Of a DNA stretch of 64,000 bases, positions 52,353-64,000 are shown in pieces. The position numbers and the translations under genes are program-made. The DNA lies in NCBI GenBank assembly GCA_021396245.1, contig WNYE01000086.1, positions 1-64,000 of the forward strand, read 5' to 3'. The notes under the pieces were generated by a model, which saw only the letters and a program-made list of their open reading frames with translations, did no database searches and was not told the origin of the DNA. The DNA is from Sporothrix humicola (lineage: Eukaryota; Ascomycota; Sordariomycetes; Ophiostomatales; Ophiostomataceae). The first letter of the stretch is position 1. Each line of letters opens with the position of its first letter.

Positions 52353-53180
52353 GTTTTTCTTCTGATTTTTCTTCTGATTTTAAGCGATTCTTCATTCTCT
52401 CCTTTTGACAGTGCTATTATTCTCCATTTTTACTGCCTTGCGTTTTGATCTGGATATCTTTCCTCATTGCCCTGTTTCTCTTCGCCATGTTTTCGATCTT
52501 GCTATGGAGCGGTCTCAGCATCTGATTTCATGTTTCATTCTCTTTTCTTTTCTCCCGTCCTGCTTTTCACTTGCCTGTTGCTATTTCTCCTCTTCCAGGT
52601 CAACACTAACCTATTCAATTTCAACAGCTATCTCATTCTTCTCTGTTCCTATCTCACGTATACTTTGTCATTTTCTCGGGTTAGATATGCATTGTAGTTC
52701 GCGGACCGTTGTCATATTTCGTTGGTATTCAGATCCTTCCTTGTCATTTGAAGAGCATACTGTCTTGTCAAGAGCCAATGAGTAAAATTAGATCAGTTCG
52801 AGGCAAAGGAAAGCAGTATTATTAGGGTTGAGTATCAGTATTTTAAGGGAGGGTATCGACCAAGTACAAAAGAAAACCAACGAGTAGACATTGTAGAGCT
52901 GTGTGAACAAACACCACCATGCCACCCAAAATCAAAATCAAAATTAAAATCAGAACAGGAACAGCAGTCCTTTTCCAGTATTAAGAGAAACAAAAATAGA
53001 CAAATCCACAAATTTTGTCAGTAAATAGTAACCGGGGGTATCAGATTGACCGAGAGTAGTATTATCCAAGGAAAGGTGCACGCCGTCGAGCGAGACTGAG
53101 CATTGTCATCGTTACCGACGTCGATATCGATATCGAGCTCTGACTCAGCCTGTCAGCCTGCGGCTGCCAGCAGAGCCCAT
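51779..53180. other. Gene-free region with long poly-T tracts and an assembly gap
   Basis: Strongly pyrimidine-rich. Two T tracts (about 52125-52207 with single interruptions and 52320-52350) flank a gap. No coding sequence is supported; Phe-rich frames here are translations of poly-T. Confidence 0.7.
52238..52247. other. Assembly gap (10 N) between two near-identical flanks
   Basis: Ten N residues. The sequence before the gap (52054-52128) and after it (52251-52325) are near-identical copies of about 75 bases starting tcttgtttctggtcgccttt. The second copy differs mostly by changes to T. Confidence 0.95.
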
Positions 53181-54364
53181 TTACACCTGGTTGGGATGCG
53201 GCGGCTGCGGGGCGCCGGTGACGGGCTGCTCCTGGTACTGCTGCTGGGGCGGCGCGACACCCTCCTGGCCGGGCGCGGGCGTGCCGCCATACGGAGAGCC
53301 GGTCTGCTGGTGCTGGTACTCCTGCTGGTAGGGCTGCTGGGGCACGTTGCCGTTGGGGTCGGCGGTGTAGCCCTGCGGGGGCTGCTGGTAGGCGGCCTGC
53401 TGCGAAGGGTCCTGGGCGTACTGCTGGGGGTAGCCCTGCTGGGGGTAGCCCTGCTGGGGGTAGCCTTGCTGGGGGTAACCAGCCTGCGCGTTGGGGTCGG
53501 CCTGGCCATAAGGCTCCTGGCCGGGGATGGGCTGCTGCTGCTGGACGGGGTAGCCAGTGGCGGGGTCCACGGCACCAGCGCCAGCGGGAACACCGCCAGG
53601 AGGAGCGCCCGCACCGTTGTTGTAGTTCTGCATCTCGGTCTCGGCCTTGGCGCCGCCGACGCCGGCACCGGCGCCGACACCGCCCGAGAGACCGCCGTTG
53701 CGCTGGTACTCGAGGAAGGCGATCACCAGGAAAGCGAGCGTGATGCAGAACAGCACCCACTCGAGCGCGCCGAGCGCGGCGGCGGCCTTGACGCAGTTGA
53801 GGGCGTTCTTGTAGGCGGAGGGCAGGCGGCTGGTGTAGTAGTGGCCGAGGTAGCTCTCGAGGTTGCCGATGGAGGAGGCCTCGCTGGCGAGGACGGCCCA
53901 GGACGAGAGCCAGAAAATATTCAACAGAATCTCGACGGGCAGGTGGGCGATGGGGTGGTACAGCTGGGGGACGGCCGTCAAGCTAACGCCGAGCCAGACA
54001 AAGTAGAGGACGGTAAAGATGAACGTGAACCAGGTCAGGCCTGCGGTACGCAGTAAGTTAGTAGATAAACGGGAGGGGGGTCAGTCAGTCAGTTGGGGTC
54101 GTACCAAAACCGGCAGCCTATATGGTCAGCATGCGTTCGTCAAAAAGGACAGTAAGGGTAGCACAGGGGCCGGGCGAGGTGGGCGAGGGCGGAGAGCGCC
54201 CAACCACAAAAAAAACTTACACCAGAGCCGAGCTTGGAGGCGGCATAGGCGGTGATGACGAGCAGGATAAAGGCGAGGACGAGCTGGGCGATGCGGATGA
54301 AGAGCGTCCACTTGGGCAGCGATAGGACGTCGGAGCGGCCCTGGCCGTCGACAAAGGCGGGCAT
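53181..54364 (-). CDS. MARVEL-type four-TM membrane protein with PQQGY-rich tail, three exons
   Basis: Exons 54221-54364, 54105-54117 and 53181-54040; introns of 103 nt and 64 nt (the latter with CTACTAAC before GCAG). The middle exon is only 13 nt and encodes AAGF plus one base, joining KLGSG to GLTWFTFIFTVLY. Product 338 residues. Four hydrophobic segments: about 19-41, 54-75, 80-104 and 132-155, the MARVEL/synaptophysin-like topology with both ends cytosolic. The C-terminal 170 residues are Gln/Pro/Gly/Tyr-rich with four adjacent GYPQQ repeats and a PHPNQV end. In fungi such proteins are linked to plasma-membrane or vesicle organisation; this one's role is inferred only from topology. Confidence 0.9.
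53424..53483. repeat. 15-bp tandem repeat coding for GYPQQ units
   Basis: About four copies of a ctgctgggggtagcc-type unit encode consecutive GYPQQ repeats in the tail of the MARVEL-type protein. Confidence 0.8.
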
Positions 54365-57300
54365 TGTCACGAAAAGGTGCGTAGCTGGGAGACTATCTAG
54401 ATAATGTGTGAATTCGGAGATCGATCGATCGTGCGGCTGATGTGGCTGTCGATTGACGATTGGCGATTGACAGATGTTGACAGTTGACAGGGCTGAGATC
54501 TAGGTAAGAGAAAAGGGAAGGAAAAGAAAGGGTGTGCGAGGGGCTTCTTTTAAGAGAGAAAAGTAAGAGGAATTAATAATAAAGAACTGGGACTGGGTGA
54601 CCTGGGGGACCTGGGGAATAAGAATAAGAATGCAGTGGGTGGAATGCAGGGAGAAATGCCAGGAGGGAGCCGCGTGTGGGAGGTGGGCTGAGAGGGAGAG
54701 CTTTGTTTCTGCTTTTGTCTTTCTCGGTTGTCTTGTGTCTTGACTCAAAGTGCGCCTATGAGGTGCGAGGACGGAGCAATGATGGGCCAGAGAGCGACCC
54801 AGAAAATAAGAAATAAGAAAATAAGGAAGCAATGATGCGGGTCACAAGAAAAAAGGGAAAAAGAGAAAAAAGGCGAAAAACAACAGAAAAGCAGGCCAAC
54901 TCCAACAGCCAAGGACACCGTCTCAGCCCAGCCCAACGACCAAGACAGATAGGATCGGCATCGCGCCAGAATAGAAAAGCGGAAAGAGAAAAAAAGATTA
55001 TTGCTTCTTGGTACGAGTAATACGTCGTACCTTGGTCGAGTGACAGGGGTGTGTTTCTGTTTTGCAGTCTTTTTTCCCGTTCGTTATGTTCAATCTCTTT
55101 CTCCCTTTCAGTGACTCGTTGTTCGTATCGTACTGTGTACAGCTCCTTTCCCAATCCTCCAGGAGCTTCATTTCTGTATTACGCCTTTCAATATGGAGTC
55201 TCTTTCCTCTTTCCCTCACGTCGCAGCCGTTAACCGTTGCCGCATGGTACGCAGCGTCTCGTCGCAAGTGGGCAGCGACTGCCTTGTCGAGCATGTAAGA
55301 AAGTTGTATCCTCGCCTGAGACTGTGCTGCGAGTGACATCACCACAAAGACAAGAGACGCGTCTGAGCGTCTGGGCGTATTGTGGCGTCTGGCAATGTAT
55401 CTTATCTCTTTTCTTCTCTTTTCTCCTCTCCACTCCCCTTTGTTCGGCAGCCACAGCATGAACGCCTGGAGGTGGCTTGTCGAGCATGAGTGTGCGCAGA
55501 AACACAGTCCTCGATTGATTCACGATACTTGTCATGTCATCTCAGAGTATTCTTCTATTCTCTCGTTCTTTCCGTCGCCAAAAACAGGCAGCCAGCCAAG
55601 AGCCCAAGAGCCCAAGAACCCAAGAACCCAAGAAACCACTGCCTCACAGAGTCACAGCCCTTTTTCTCACTCCCTTTTCCGCTATCAGTGTCCACTATCA
55701 GGGCTCCCTCTTTTGCCTTTGCCGGCAGTCGCTCTCTCTTTCTTTTCGTTCCCTCTTTCACCATCGAGACCATCTCGCTTCCAAGCGCCGCCCCATCACT
55801 AAAGCGGAAAGGAGCTTTGACCACTGCAAAAGAAAAATGCCCAGGTGGGCTCTGTCGACTGTGGACCTGTGGGTAGCGTTTGCGAAAGTCGGTGACTTGA
55901 GTGATTGCGAGCTGCGAGTGACTGCGAGTGACCTCAGTGGCTTGATTCCGCACTTGCGTTCCTTTTTTTTGGTCGTCTCTTCTCATCGCATTCCCCACTT
56001 CTGCAAAACTGCCCGTGCGCCTCGCCGGCAAACTACTGCAAGACTTGCGACGGCCTGCATGTCGAGTTGCAGACTTTGCAGACTTGTTGCGAAAGTTGCA
56101 ATCGTGACAATGCAAATGCATCTCCGACATTTTTCTCTCTCTTTCGTCCTGAAGCGCAAGGCAGACATGCCAAGATGGTGTACCCTAAAGTGAGGGGACT
56201 GCCAAAGACGACTACGACGACAACTCGGTTGCGAATGCATAAGGAGCTTGTGACTTGTGACCAGATGTGACTTGGCCAGTCCTGTACGATCGCGCCGGCG
56301 GTCGGAGTCGACTGCAATGATTGGGCCGGCGATGAGGGGAAGCTCTGCATTCGTAGAGGTGGAGGGCATCAATATTGAGTACACACGTACGACACTCGTA
56401 TTGTACTTTGTCTCGCCTTATCTGGATGCATCAGGGAGGGAGAGACCGTCTACCATCTCTCATTGCGTCGCATCCTGCACTCTCAAAATAGACTGGTCTG
56501 GAAGGGGGGAGGAGATGAGGGGGACAAGAGAAGACGAAGAACACAGACAAAGAAGTCGTCCTAAAGAAATCCCCAAAGACATCCTAAAGAAAGCTCAAAA
56601 CGCCACCAGCCAGCCACCAACGAACAACACCAACACCAACAGTAAAGCTGTTGCTCACAGCTCTCCCTTGCTGCCGTTCTGGGCAGTTGTCTCACGTCAA
56701 CTATCAATATTGGAGTCGAGTCTATTGAATGGACAAGCACAAGTTTATCAATGTCGTGTTGCATCTTGTCATTCTGTCGCATAGATTGCAAAAATTGGGG
56801 CACACGGCACGCCATAACAAGGCTTTCCTCGGCTTTTAGCTGCCCCCAAGTTCTGTCCCAATCCCAGCGGCCGGGTTCTGTGCCATAATATCGTCGCAAT
56901 CCATCGCAAGGCAACAACAGTGAGAGCCCCCAAGCTGTTAGTATGCGTCTTCGCAAAGAGGCCCGGACGTCGCCGTTTTCTTTTTTTTTTTTGTCTCTGT
57001 TCTCGTCTTCTCGATTCTTCTCTCTTTGTCTCGTCTGCTTGGCATCGCTTGCCTACGCCTTTCCCGTCCATCGTGACAGAATCCATTGAAAAGTTTTTGT
57101 TAGGATATTGGCCAAAAAACCTGCTTCCCTTCTCTTCGTCGACGCGCCGCGTCCTTGGCTGCAGTTTGTCTGCAAAAACCGTCGCCGCATCGCGAACAAG
57201 CGGGTCCTGAAATTAAGGTGCGACTAGGGTGGTGGGTCGACACTGGTCAGTGGGAAGGGAACTGGAGTTCTCGACAGCTGACAGCTGCTCCGTGAACCCC

Positions 57301-58098
57301 AACGACGGCCGCCACTGCCACTGTAAAAAAGTGACCACCCACCCGCTAAAAAAACTAAAAACTGCCTGTAGGGTCTAAATTCAGCCCCGGCTAGTGGGGC
57401 TAGCGTGAGTCCAAACAGCCCCAAAACAAAGAATTCGACGAAAAGTGAAAAAGTCGGCGGTCGGCGGTCGGCAACAACGGTCAAGCCAAAGGAGAGGAGG
57501 AGATCGGAAGGCCGCAAGCATCTGATCTGTTCTGATATGTTGCTTGTGAAGGCTGTTGGTGATGTCGAATGTCTGTCGGCTGCCTCTTTGGTTGATGTCG
57601 AGATCAGGGAGCTTTGCGAAAGAGAGAAAACGAGAAGGCAGACAGAGCTTGAGAGGAACTGAAGCTCCAGGCCAGAGCTCCCCTAAATCCTGATTCTCTC
57701 GTACTGCTCGTACTCTTCGGGTTCTGGACCTTGGCAAAAGTGCGATCGACAAAGCCGTTGTCGCAGTGGGAGAAAGAGGAAGAAAAGCAAGAAAAATAAC
57801 ACGAGTGAAGAAACAGAAATTATCGATATTTGGTTGGCCAAGACTGATAAAATACAATCAATGCAGTGAGGCTCTTTCTTCTGCGCGGCAGAGCGGAAGC
57901 CAACAAGGAGCTCTTGTATTTCAATGATGCATTCCCACTGCCGGCTATTCAAAAACAAGCTCTTTCCTGGCAGACGGGACCATAAGCTGACCGCAGAGAG
58001 TAGATCGCCAACATCATCGAGACGTCGACCCAAAAGATAACGAAAACTCCAAACGCCATGCAAGCAATAATATGACAAAATCAAGACCTCCCCAACGA
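54365..58098. other. 3.7-kb gene-free region
   Basis: No supported gene. Observed: gatcgatcgatcg and gattgac repeats (54418-54490) in the MARVEL gene leader; a cccaaga tandem near 55595-55640; a pyrimidine-rich stretch (about 55380-55460 and 55530-55800); and an inverted repeat ggctag-tgggg-ctagc near 57390-57404. Open frames of up to 219 codons here lack domain signal and change reading composition with local bias. Confidence 0.5.
55594..55641. repeat. Short tandem repeat of cccaaga units
   Basis: About five consecutive 9-10-base units of gcccaagag/acccaagaa. Intergenic minisatellite. Confidence 0.7.
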
Positions 58099-59204
58099 CT
58101 ACATCTTCTCCTCCAGCGCATAGTACGCCTCGCAGTCGGCGCCGATGCCATACGTATGGCACTGGCAAGCGTCATATTGTGGGCAGCTAGACAGACAAAA
58201 GTTAGCAAACATCAACAAAGTACGGTATCATCGACATCATCACCACACCCGACTCACTGATAGCTCTCGTTGCCCAACCACACGTGCCAGGTGTGCTCCA
58301 GCAGCCGCCCGCTCTCCGCATCCCCCAGCGGCGTGTCCACCACCCACTGCCGCAGCGACGCCCACCACGCCCGGCTGCGGCGCTGGATCGCCGCACGACT
58401 GGCCGCAAACTGTGCACAGCACGGCGAGGCCAGGCGTGTGGGGACCCGTTCGCCTCTCTCTTTATCCAAAAAGTCATCGAGCAGCGTGGTCAACTGCACA
58501 TCCCTCGGAGCCCTTGCCATGGCCTCGTGCGAGTCCACCGCATAGTTGGCCAGCACGATAATGTTCTCGCAGCCGGGCAGGCATCGGAGGGAAGCATACC
58601 CTTTCTTGGCCACAAACTCCGGCCGCAGCCGCCGCACCTCGTCGACCGAGTCCATCTCCTGGTGCCAGCCGCGGCGGTGGCCATGATGGAAGACGACGAC
58701 GTCGGCCAGCGCGTCGTAGTGGTCCACAATGTACGTCAGGTAGGCCATGGCCTCGTTGCCCTTGTGGCGGGGCACGCTGAGCTCGGGCGACAGCGGGGCA
58801 TCCGTCACGTAGTGGTACACCGGCTTCCACTCCTCTGGCACGTCGGCCAGCCATGCAGTATCCCCGTTGGCCACCATTCGCTGCGTGGAGGCGACCACGA
58901 GCGCGGTCGTCAGTCTCCCTTGTGGCTTAGTCTTGTGGTGCTCGTGGGCATGATCGCGGTGGAGGCCGTGGTGGCTCTTTTGTGTGTCTTCGACAGCTGG
59001 TGGCTGCGCTTTCGGCTGGTTGTTGGAGATGACTTGCTGTATGTGGTCGTGGTTGTGTCCTAGGCCTGTCTTCGCCTGCCTTCTTGGCTTGTCGCCGCCA
59101 CCGAAAAGTGCCCGCGCAAAGACGGTCAACACGATTGCGAACAGTAAAGGTCGCGCGACAAACGACAGTGCTGCGCGCACCTGGCGCTTACTTTGAACGC
59201 CCAT
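58099..59204 (-). CDS. DUF3431 family protein, membrane-anchored, two exons
   Basis: Exons 58258-59204 and 58099-58186, intron 71 nt (GTGAGT...GTCTAG with GCTAAC), product 344 residues. An N-terminal hydrophobic segment (residues about 13-34: LSFVARPLLFAIVLTVFARA) after a basic MGVQSKRQVR suggests a type II membrane anchor, with the rest in the secretory lumen. A His-rich linker (HDHAHEHHK) follows. The DUF3431 domain starts at TTALVVASTQRMVANGDTAW and includes NKGNEAMAYLTYIVDHYDAL-like sequence (here HKGNEAMAYLTYIVDHYDAL), VVFHHGHRRGWH and YASLRCLPGC. The small last exon adds a Cys-rich end (CPQYDACQCHTYGIGADCEA), as in other family members. The family is thought to be glycosyltransferase-like; activity is not established. 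Confidence 0.88.
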
Positions 59205-61129
59205 ATCGTCGTTTCGTAGCTAGTATCCGTAGTCGTATCGTAGCTGTAGTCGTCGTATCGTAGATTGTAGGGGTTGTCGATGCCGATGCCGGGTCGCTTG
59301 CGATGTTCAAGGCCAAGAAATGACAAGAGATCTGGAAGAAACGAAGAGTAAAAGAAAAGAAAGCAAAGAAATGAAAAGAAACAACTTCTTGTCATTTTCC
59401 CATCGTTCCTAGAGCTACCCCTCGTCTGAACTATTTGAGACGACGTCCGTCTCAGTTTGTCTGTGTTGCGTGCATTTTGGGCGTGCATCTGCGCACAGAT
59501 CTCCAGTCTCCCAAAAAAGACAGGATGACGTCGTCCAACCAGGCTTCCCATCTGAACGGCATTTACTACGGCTTGCAACCATTTTGTCTCCAGAGTTGAT
59601 TAAAAAGACAAGAAGCTGTAGGTTTCTCTTTTTACTGTATTTCGTCAGTTTCCTTTTTTTTTTTTTCGAAAGAAAAATAAAGATAAAAAAGGAAGAAAAA
59701 TGTTTAAAGGGAAAAATAAAACTCCAAAAAATGGCAAAAAGGTCTTTCAAGAACAGAAACAAATAAAAACTTGAAACACAAAGTATATGACATGATTCCG
59801 TGTGGACAGTGCTCTACGAGGGATCCTTTCCAACCTCAAATAACCAAAAAAAAAAAAAAAAAAATACACGCCCTCATCCCATTAACATCCTACCTTCTGC
59901 ACAACCCGCCTTAAAACAACCCTACGCCTTCGGGTTGCAATATGAAGAATGATTCCATCTTAACATGGAGCGAGCCGTAACACAGGCCATGATGTAGACG
60001 ATGAAGAACATAGGATGGAGGAGATACCAGGACAATGCATGAAAAAGTTAGGAAGGAGGGAAGGAGGGCCAGGAGTGGGAGAAATTTCAGACACTGCAAA
60101 ACGAACGTCTACTTTTTTTTTATATGCCAACATATTGAACACAAGTACAAAAAAAATAGCAGGGTCAGCCACAAAGCTGTGGCGGGGATCGTTGTCCGTG
60201 ACTAGTTCAAGTAGTCTGTCTGTACTTGCATCGTGTACACCTTCTCTTGAGCCTATTAATATCAAGCTATGACAACACAGCTTTAGCCTCACAAGGCTAT
60301 CCCTGCGCACACGTGTCTTGCAGAGTTTTCACACTTTCCCTTGTACTAGTTTTTGTGCGTTTGGGCAAATATTAGTAATTCTGACTCTGGACTTGTGAGT
60401 TCACGATACCGGTCAAAATGCTTCATTTTTGAGACTTCGCGGTGAGTTCCTTTTTGTAATATCGTTCTGTTCTTTAGTAATTTTAATTGTATTTTCGTTA
60501 TTTCATCTGTCTTGCATACTGTGAATGTAGGATGTCTTCTTTGTTGTGTTCCCATCTTTTTGTATTTCTCTCCACACCCGCCAAGGGTCTCCGGTTTTGA
60601 TATTTTCTTCTGACATTGTGTCCATATTTGTATGTGTTCAATCTATCCTTCCTTATTTACTCGTCTGAAGGGCGACATGTGCTAGGTGGCAAAGATCTTG
60701 TGCTTGGGTTTCGGAAACCTTAGATGCGCAGGAGGATTTGCAGAAAACAATGTCGAATCACAGATCAAATATCACATAAACTGGAAAGAAGCTTTTGTTT
60801 TCTTTTTAATTTTTTTTGGTGATTGTTTTAAATAAATTATCAGCTTTTTTTGTGTTTATAGATGATTTTCTGAAAAACAAATGAACAAATGAAAAAAAAA
60901 ATGTAAAAGCAGAAATACAAAAAATAACCAAAAGGAGACGCGGCTGGAGGCGTCCCAATCCTGGCCAGCACGCGAATCCACGCTCGGGAAAGACCCGACA
61001 GGATATCCAATTTGATGAAACATGAAGAAACAAAGAAATGCAAACAAAAAAGAAAAGACAAACGGCAGAAACACGCGCCAGTCAGGCTCGAGGTCGCTAC
61101 CAGCGAGAGAGGGATGCGGGCCCAACTCT
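59205..61129. other. Gene-free AT-rich region
   Basis: Contains gtcgtatcgtag repeats near 59222-59270 (leader of the DUF3431 gene), A tracts (for example about 59847-59864), and AT-rich sequence from 59640 to 60930. No coding sequence supported. Confidence 0.55.
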
Positions 61130-62086
61130 CTAATCACGAACCTCGTAGCCCGCCAGCTGCGGAATCACGCCCGACGCAAACAAGGGCGCCACAACCTCCT
61201 CCCAGGTGGGCTGGTTGGGCGCGGCAGGGTCGCGCTCCTCGCGTGCCCACTGCTGGGGGAGCGCCACCTCGCGGATGTCGAGGTTGCGGGCGTCCTGGCG
61301 GGCCGGGGTGAGCGCCAAAAAAGCATCGTCCATCTCCTCGCTCTCGTCGTAGTCGAGGCCGGCGACAAGGTAGTTGATGTGGATCTGCTCCATTTTTGCG
61401 TAATAGGAGAGCAGCTCCACCTGGGCGTCGTGGCGGTCGTGGTCGCCCAAATGCAAATCTTCGACGGGGAGGGACGGGCGCACAATGAACGTGTGCAGGA
61501 GGACGCGGTCGTCGTTGCGCATGTGCGCGGCAATGTGCTGGAACTTGCAGTGGAACTCGTCGGGCGTGTGCTCGATCGCCGCGTGCAGCCACTCGACGAT
61601 GCGGAGCCAGCTGACGACGCGCTTGACGACTTCGACCTGCCGGCGGCGCGCGCCCTCGCGGGCCTCGCGGCTCAGGCTCAGGATCTGCTCGACGTTGAGC
61701 GCCGGCGCCTGGACGATGCGGCCACGCGACGCGAGTGCGTCTTCGATCACCCGCGCGGTGCGACGGTGGGCCTGCTCCATGCGGTCCGCCTCCGTGTCCG
61801 ACGCAGACTCGGGCTCAGGCTCCGGCGCTGCGTGTTCACCCGGCTGCAGCTGGATGAGGGTGTTCTCGTGGTCGTGGATATCGTCGTCGTCATTATCATT
61901 GTCATTGTCATTGCCATTATCGGCAGCGACTTCCTGGTCCTCGCCCTCGACGAACAGGTTGTCTTCGTTGAGGATGCCCATTTCGACGTCCTCTGCCTTC
62001 TCGCGCTCGAGCTGCTTGCCATACTGGTTCTGGTCGACGCCGACATTGGTCATGCCCGTCATGTTGAAAGCAAGCAAGGAATCCAT
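61130..62086 (-). CDS. Acidic protein of unknown function
   Basis: 318 residues, one exon, ATG at 62086. An acidic Asn/Asp run (DNGNDNDNDNDDDD, about residues 57-70) separates a short N-terminus from a helical region rich in Arg/Glu/Ala (EQAHRRTARVIEDALASRGR to SREAREGARRRQVEVVKRVV). It continues with SWLRIVEWLHAAIEHTPDEF, HMRNDDRVLLHTFIVRPSL and a YYAKMEQIHINYLVAGLDYD segment. No domain recognised, no signal peptide or TM. Codon use matches neighbouring genes and no other frame competes, so I consider it real. A TATATATA on the coding strand lies about 262 bp upstream. Confidence 0.7.
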   Translation of the reverse strand: MDSLLAFNMTGMTNVGVDQNQYGKQLEREKAEDVEMGILNEDNLFVEGEDQEVAADNGNDNDNDNDDDDIHDHENTLIQLQPGEHAAPEPEPESASDTEADRMEQAHRRTARVIEDALASRGRIVQAPALNVEQILSLSREAREGARRRQVEVVKRVVSWLRIVEWLHAAIEHTPDEFHCKFQHIAAHMRNDDRVLLHTFIVRPSLPVEDLHLGDHDRHDAQVELLSYYAKMEQIHINYLVAGLDYDESEEMDDAFLALTPARQDARNLDIREVALPQQWAREERDPAAPNQPTWEEVVAPLFASGVIPQLAGYEVRD

Positions 62087-64000
62087 GATGAAGGTAGTTG
62101 AAGTGGAAAGTGGAAAGTAAGAAAGAAGCTGTTGTTGAAGTTGGAGGTGGTTTGCACCACAGATGGGGTTGGCTGAAAAACTGCAAAGGTCTTGAGAGTA
62201 AAGTTGTAGCTGAGAGTGCTTGGAAGAGCGAGAGCTTGAACTTGACTGTGAAGTGATAAAGACTGAAGCAATTTTTTGGTTGTGATCTGTGTTGAAGAAA
62301 GAAAGAAGGAAAAGATGGAAACAGGAAAGACTGGCAACATAGCCAGGTATATATAGATAGAGGCCTTTTCTTTGCCACTTGCTTATGCATGGCTAGGTCG
62401 AAGTAGATGACTCTTTTCACCCCTAGCCATGGCGAGAATGACGACACGATCTTCCAAAGTCTTTTGACGTTGAATTAAGCTTTGGTTTAAGTGGTCTCTG
62501 GAAAGAGCCGGTCTGTTTGGATTTTCCACGATAGCGTTGGCGTCATCTGTGGTTAGATACCTCCCATACATGCCCACCACTGCCCTGTTTAATTTTCTCT
62601 CCGCAGGAGCAACGCGGTTGGCCGCTCTGTCAATATCATTTACTCCTTAACACGAGGAGGAGATCATAGACTCGTTGATCCGTTGAATTTCTGTCGGATA
62701 TTGCCCAAGATGCCTCGTCTGGATCCCCCCTCGTCCCCCACCTTCCTTGTCACGATGTATTTCGTACCCTTCGTTCTTTCCCTTTCCACGAGCTATAATT
62801 TCCACGCATCTAATTGTTGCGGGCTTGTGATCAACTGTTACGCATCAATCTCGTCGTTTCTACGTCTAATAATACTGCCCAATGGATAGAGAATAAGTTG
62901 GACAGATTGCAAGATTGCAAGAGTGCCACCGGCACACGATTACTACGACCGAATCACCGCACAACGCTCCAATACAACTGCCTAAGCTAGACCCAAGATC
63001 ATAGAATAAAATGACGACAAAAAGATGTCCAGAAAATTGAGTCTTTGTAAAGCACAAAATTCTTTTTATCTTCCCCTCCACCCCCTCCCCTAGCCTTTTC
63101 TCTCTCTATCACTTTGCAAATCGCTCCAGTCGGCCGAAAACAAGCCCAAACACTGCAGTTAAAACAGCATCATGTTTTTTACGATATTTGAACCCCAAAT
63201 CCAAGCGTAGACGTCTCTACGATTTTTTTCGGATCGCTTTTATTTCAAATATCAAAACTCTGTCGTCCTGTTTTGATATTGCCTAATTAGGTAATGCCAC
63301 TAATACCCCCCCACTTGAACACTGTGATGTGGATCAAAACCACGACAGAACTGACGGCAAAAACCGAAAATGACAGTAGACAACTCAGTTAATAGATACA
63401 CTACAATCAATACATTATATTTGCAAACATAGTCAACTTTCAGCGATTTTTGGCTGTTCTACGAGTGTAGAGATGTTGTTGAAGATGGAGGTGGATCAAG
63501 CATGTAAGTCAAGTCACGTGATCTGTCACCCCCTTTTCTCTTCGTCTTGCTCTGACCATCGCCATCTGTATTTCATCCTCGTTTTCATTGGTTCCTTTTC
63601 TTTACATGAGCATCTATTCTTTCACTTCTTTTTATTGTGGTATTTTGGATTGATTTGGTAATACACGGCCTATCTAAGCCAAGACCGCATTTGGCTGTAA
63701 GAAGCAGAGACAAAGCTGGGTGCTGAGTCAAGACCCAACTCGCGTGTTTTTCTGCACTATTGGCGAACCAACGCCTGTAGTCGCCAGTTGGTTCTTTCAT
63801 CTCTCTCGTATTGGGACGACCAGAAGGACTGAAAGGTCGAGACCGTGGGCTAGACTCCAGAGGCCCAAGAATGTAGGCGAACAAAAGAAAGTGTAGAAAT
63901 GAATCAAGGGATGGACGTCGGGAGATAGACTAAAGAATGGAATGCGTCCTATTTTGACGTCCGTCTTTGACGTCTGATGTTGACTGGCAGCCAGCGTGAA
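62087..64000. other. Gene-free right end of the window
   Basis: After the promoter of the acidic-protein gene (TATA at 62348) there is no supported gene. A gattgcaa duplication occurs near 62904-62919. Open frames are short and lack domains. Confidence 0.5.
62348..62355 (-). promoter_or_regulatory. TATA box of the acidic-protein gene
   Basis: TATATATA about 262 bp upstream of the ATG at 62086, with a pyrimidine-rich leader between them on the coding strand. Confidence 0.5.

Noticed and set aside
51816..52365. Phe-rich coding frames around the N gap
   Set aside because: Translation of poly-T and of an artefactual duplicated flank.
55534..56193. 219-codon + strand frame in the 3.7-kb spacer
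   Set aside because: No domain, overlapping frames on both strands, low-complexity repeats inside; considered chance.
1..64000. tRNA, rRNA or transposase genes
   Set aside because: I looked for B-box-like GTTCGA strings and for transposase or reverse transcriptase motifs and found none convincing. A covariance-model scan would be needed to exclude tRNAs fully.

Overview
The window is chromosomal DNA of a filamentous ascomycete (Pezizomycotina). Evidence seen directly: GT-AG introns of about 50-107 nt with TACTAAC-like branch sites, Zn2Cys6 transcription factors, several MFS transporters, long gene-free spacers with polypyrimidine leaders, and single-exon GC-rich coding regions. A member of the Sordariomycetes seems likely from the gene repertoire and the scarcity of introns, but the genus cannot be fixed from sequence alone. 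I support 20 protein-coding loci. I found no rRNA or tRNA gene, CRISPR array, bacterial operon or recognisable transposon. One 10-base N gap lies at 52238-52247 inside a poly-T region.

Layout. 1-13 kb: a 918-residue Ser/Pro-rich coiled-coil protein (+), a DUF7053 protein with a Gln/Pro-rich tail (-), a 3.6-kb gene-free stretch, and a copper amine oxidase (-). 14-21 kb: a large Zn2Cys6 regulator whose DNA-binding domain is visible only after joining three exons (-), then a fumarylacetoacetate-hydrolase-family enzyme (-). 22-37 kb: a metabolic block with an SDR (-), a second Zn2Cys6 regulator (-), a divergently transcribed alpha-glucoside/maltose-type permease (+), a cytosolic GH31 glycosidase (-), a TRI12-type efflux MFS (-) and a zinc alcohol dehydrogenase (+). 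The regulator, permease and GH31 trio looks like a MAL-type locus: import an alpha-glycoside, hydrolyse it inside the cell, under a local activator.

37-52 kb is the most unusual part. It holds three diverged paralogues of a DUF3632-like family (all -). Two of them are each paired head to head with a member of a second family (+): a coiled-coil protein ending in CX2C...CXC. I find no known match for this second family. The pair therefore appears twice, about 8.7 kb apart, with an SDR and a sugar-porter MFS between the copies. The second copy of the small gene has a disrupted 5' end.

53-64 kb: a four-TM MARVEL-type protein with a 13-nt micro-exon (-), a DUF3431 protein (-), and an acidic protein of unknown function (-), separated by long spacers with simple repeats only.
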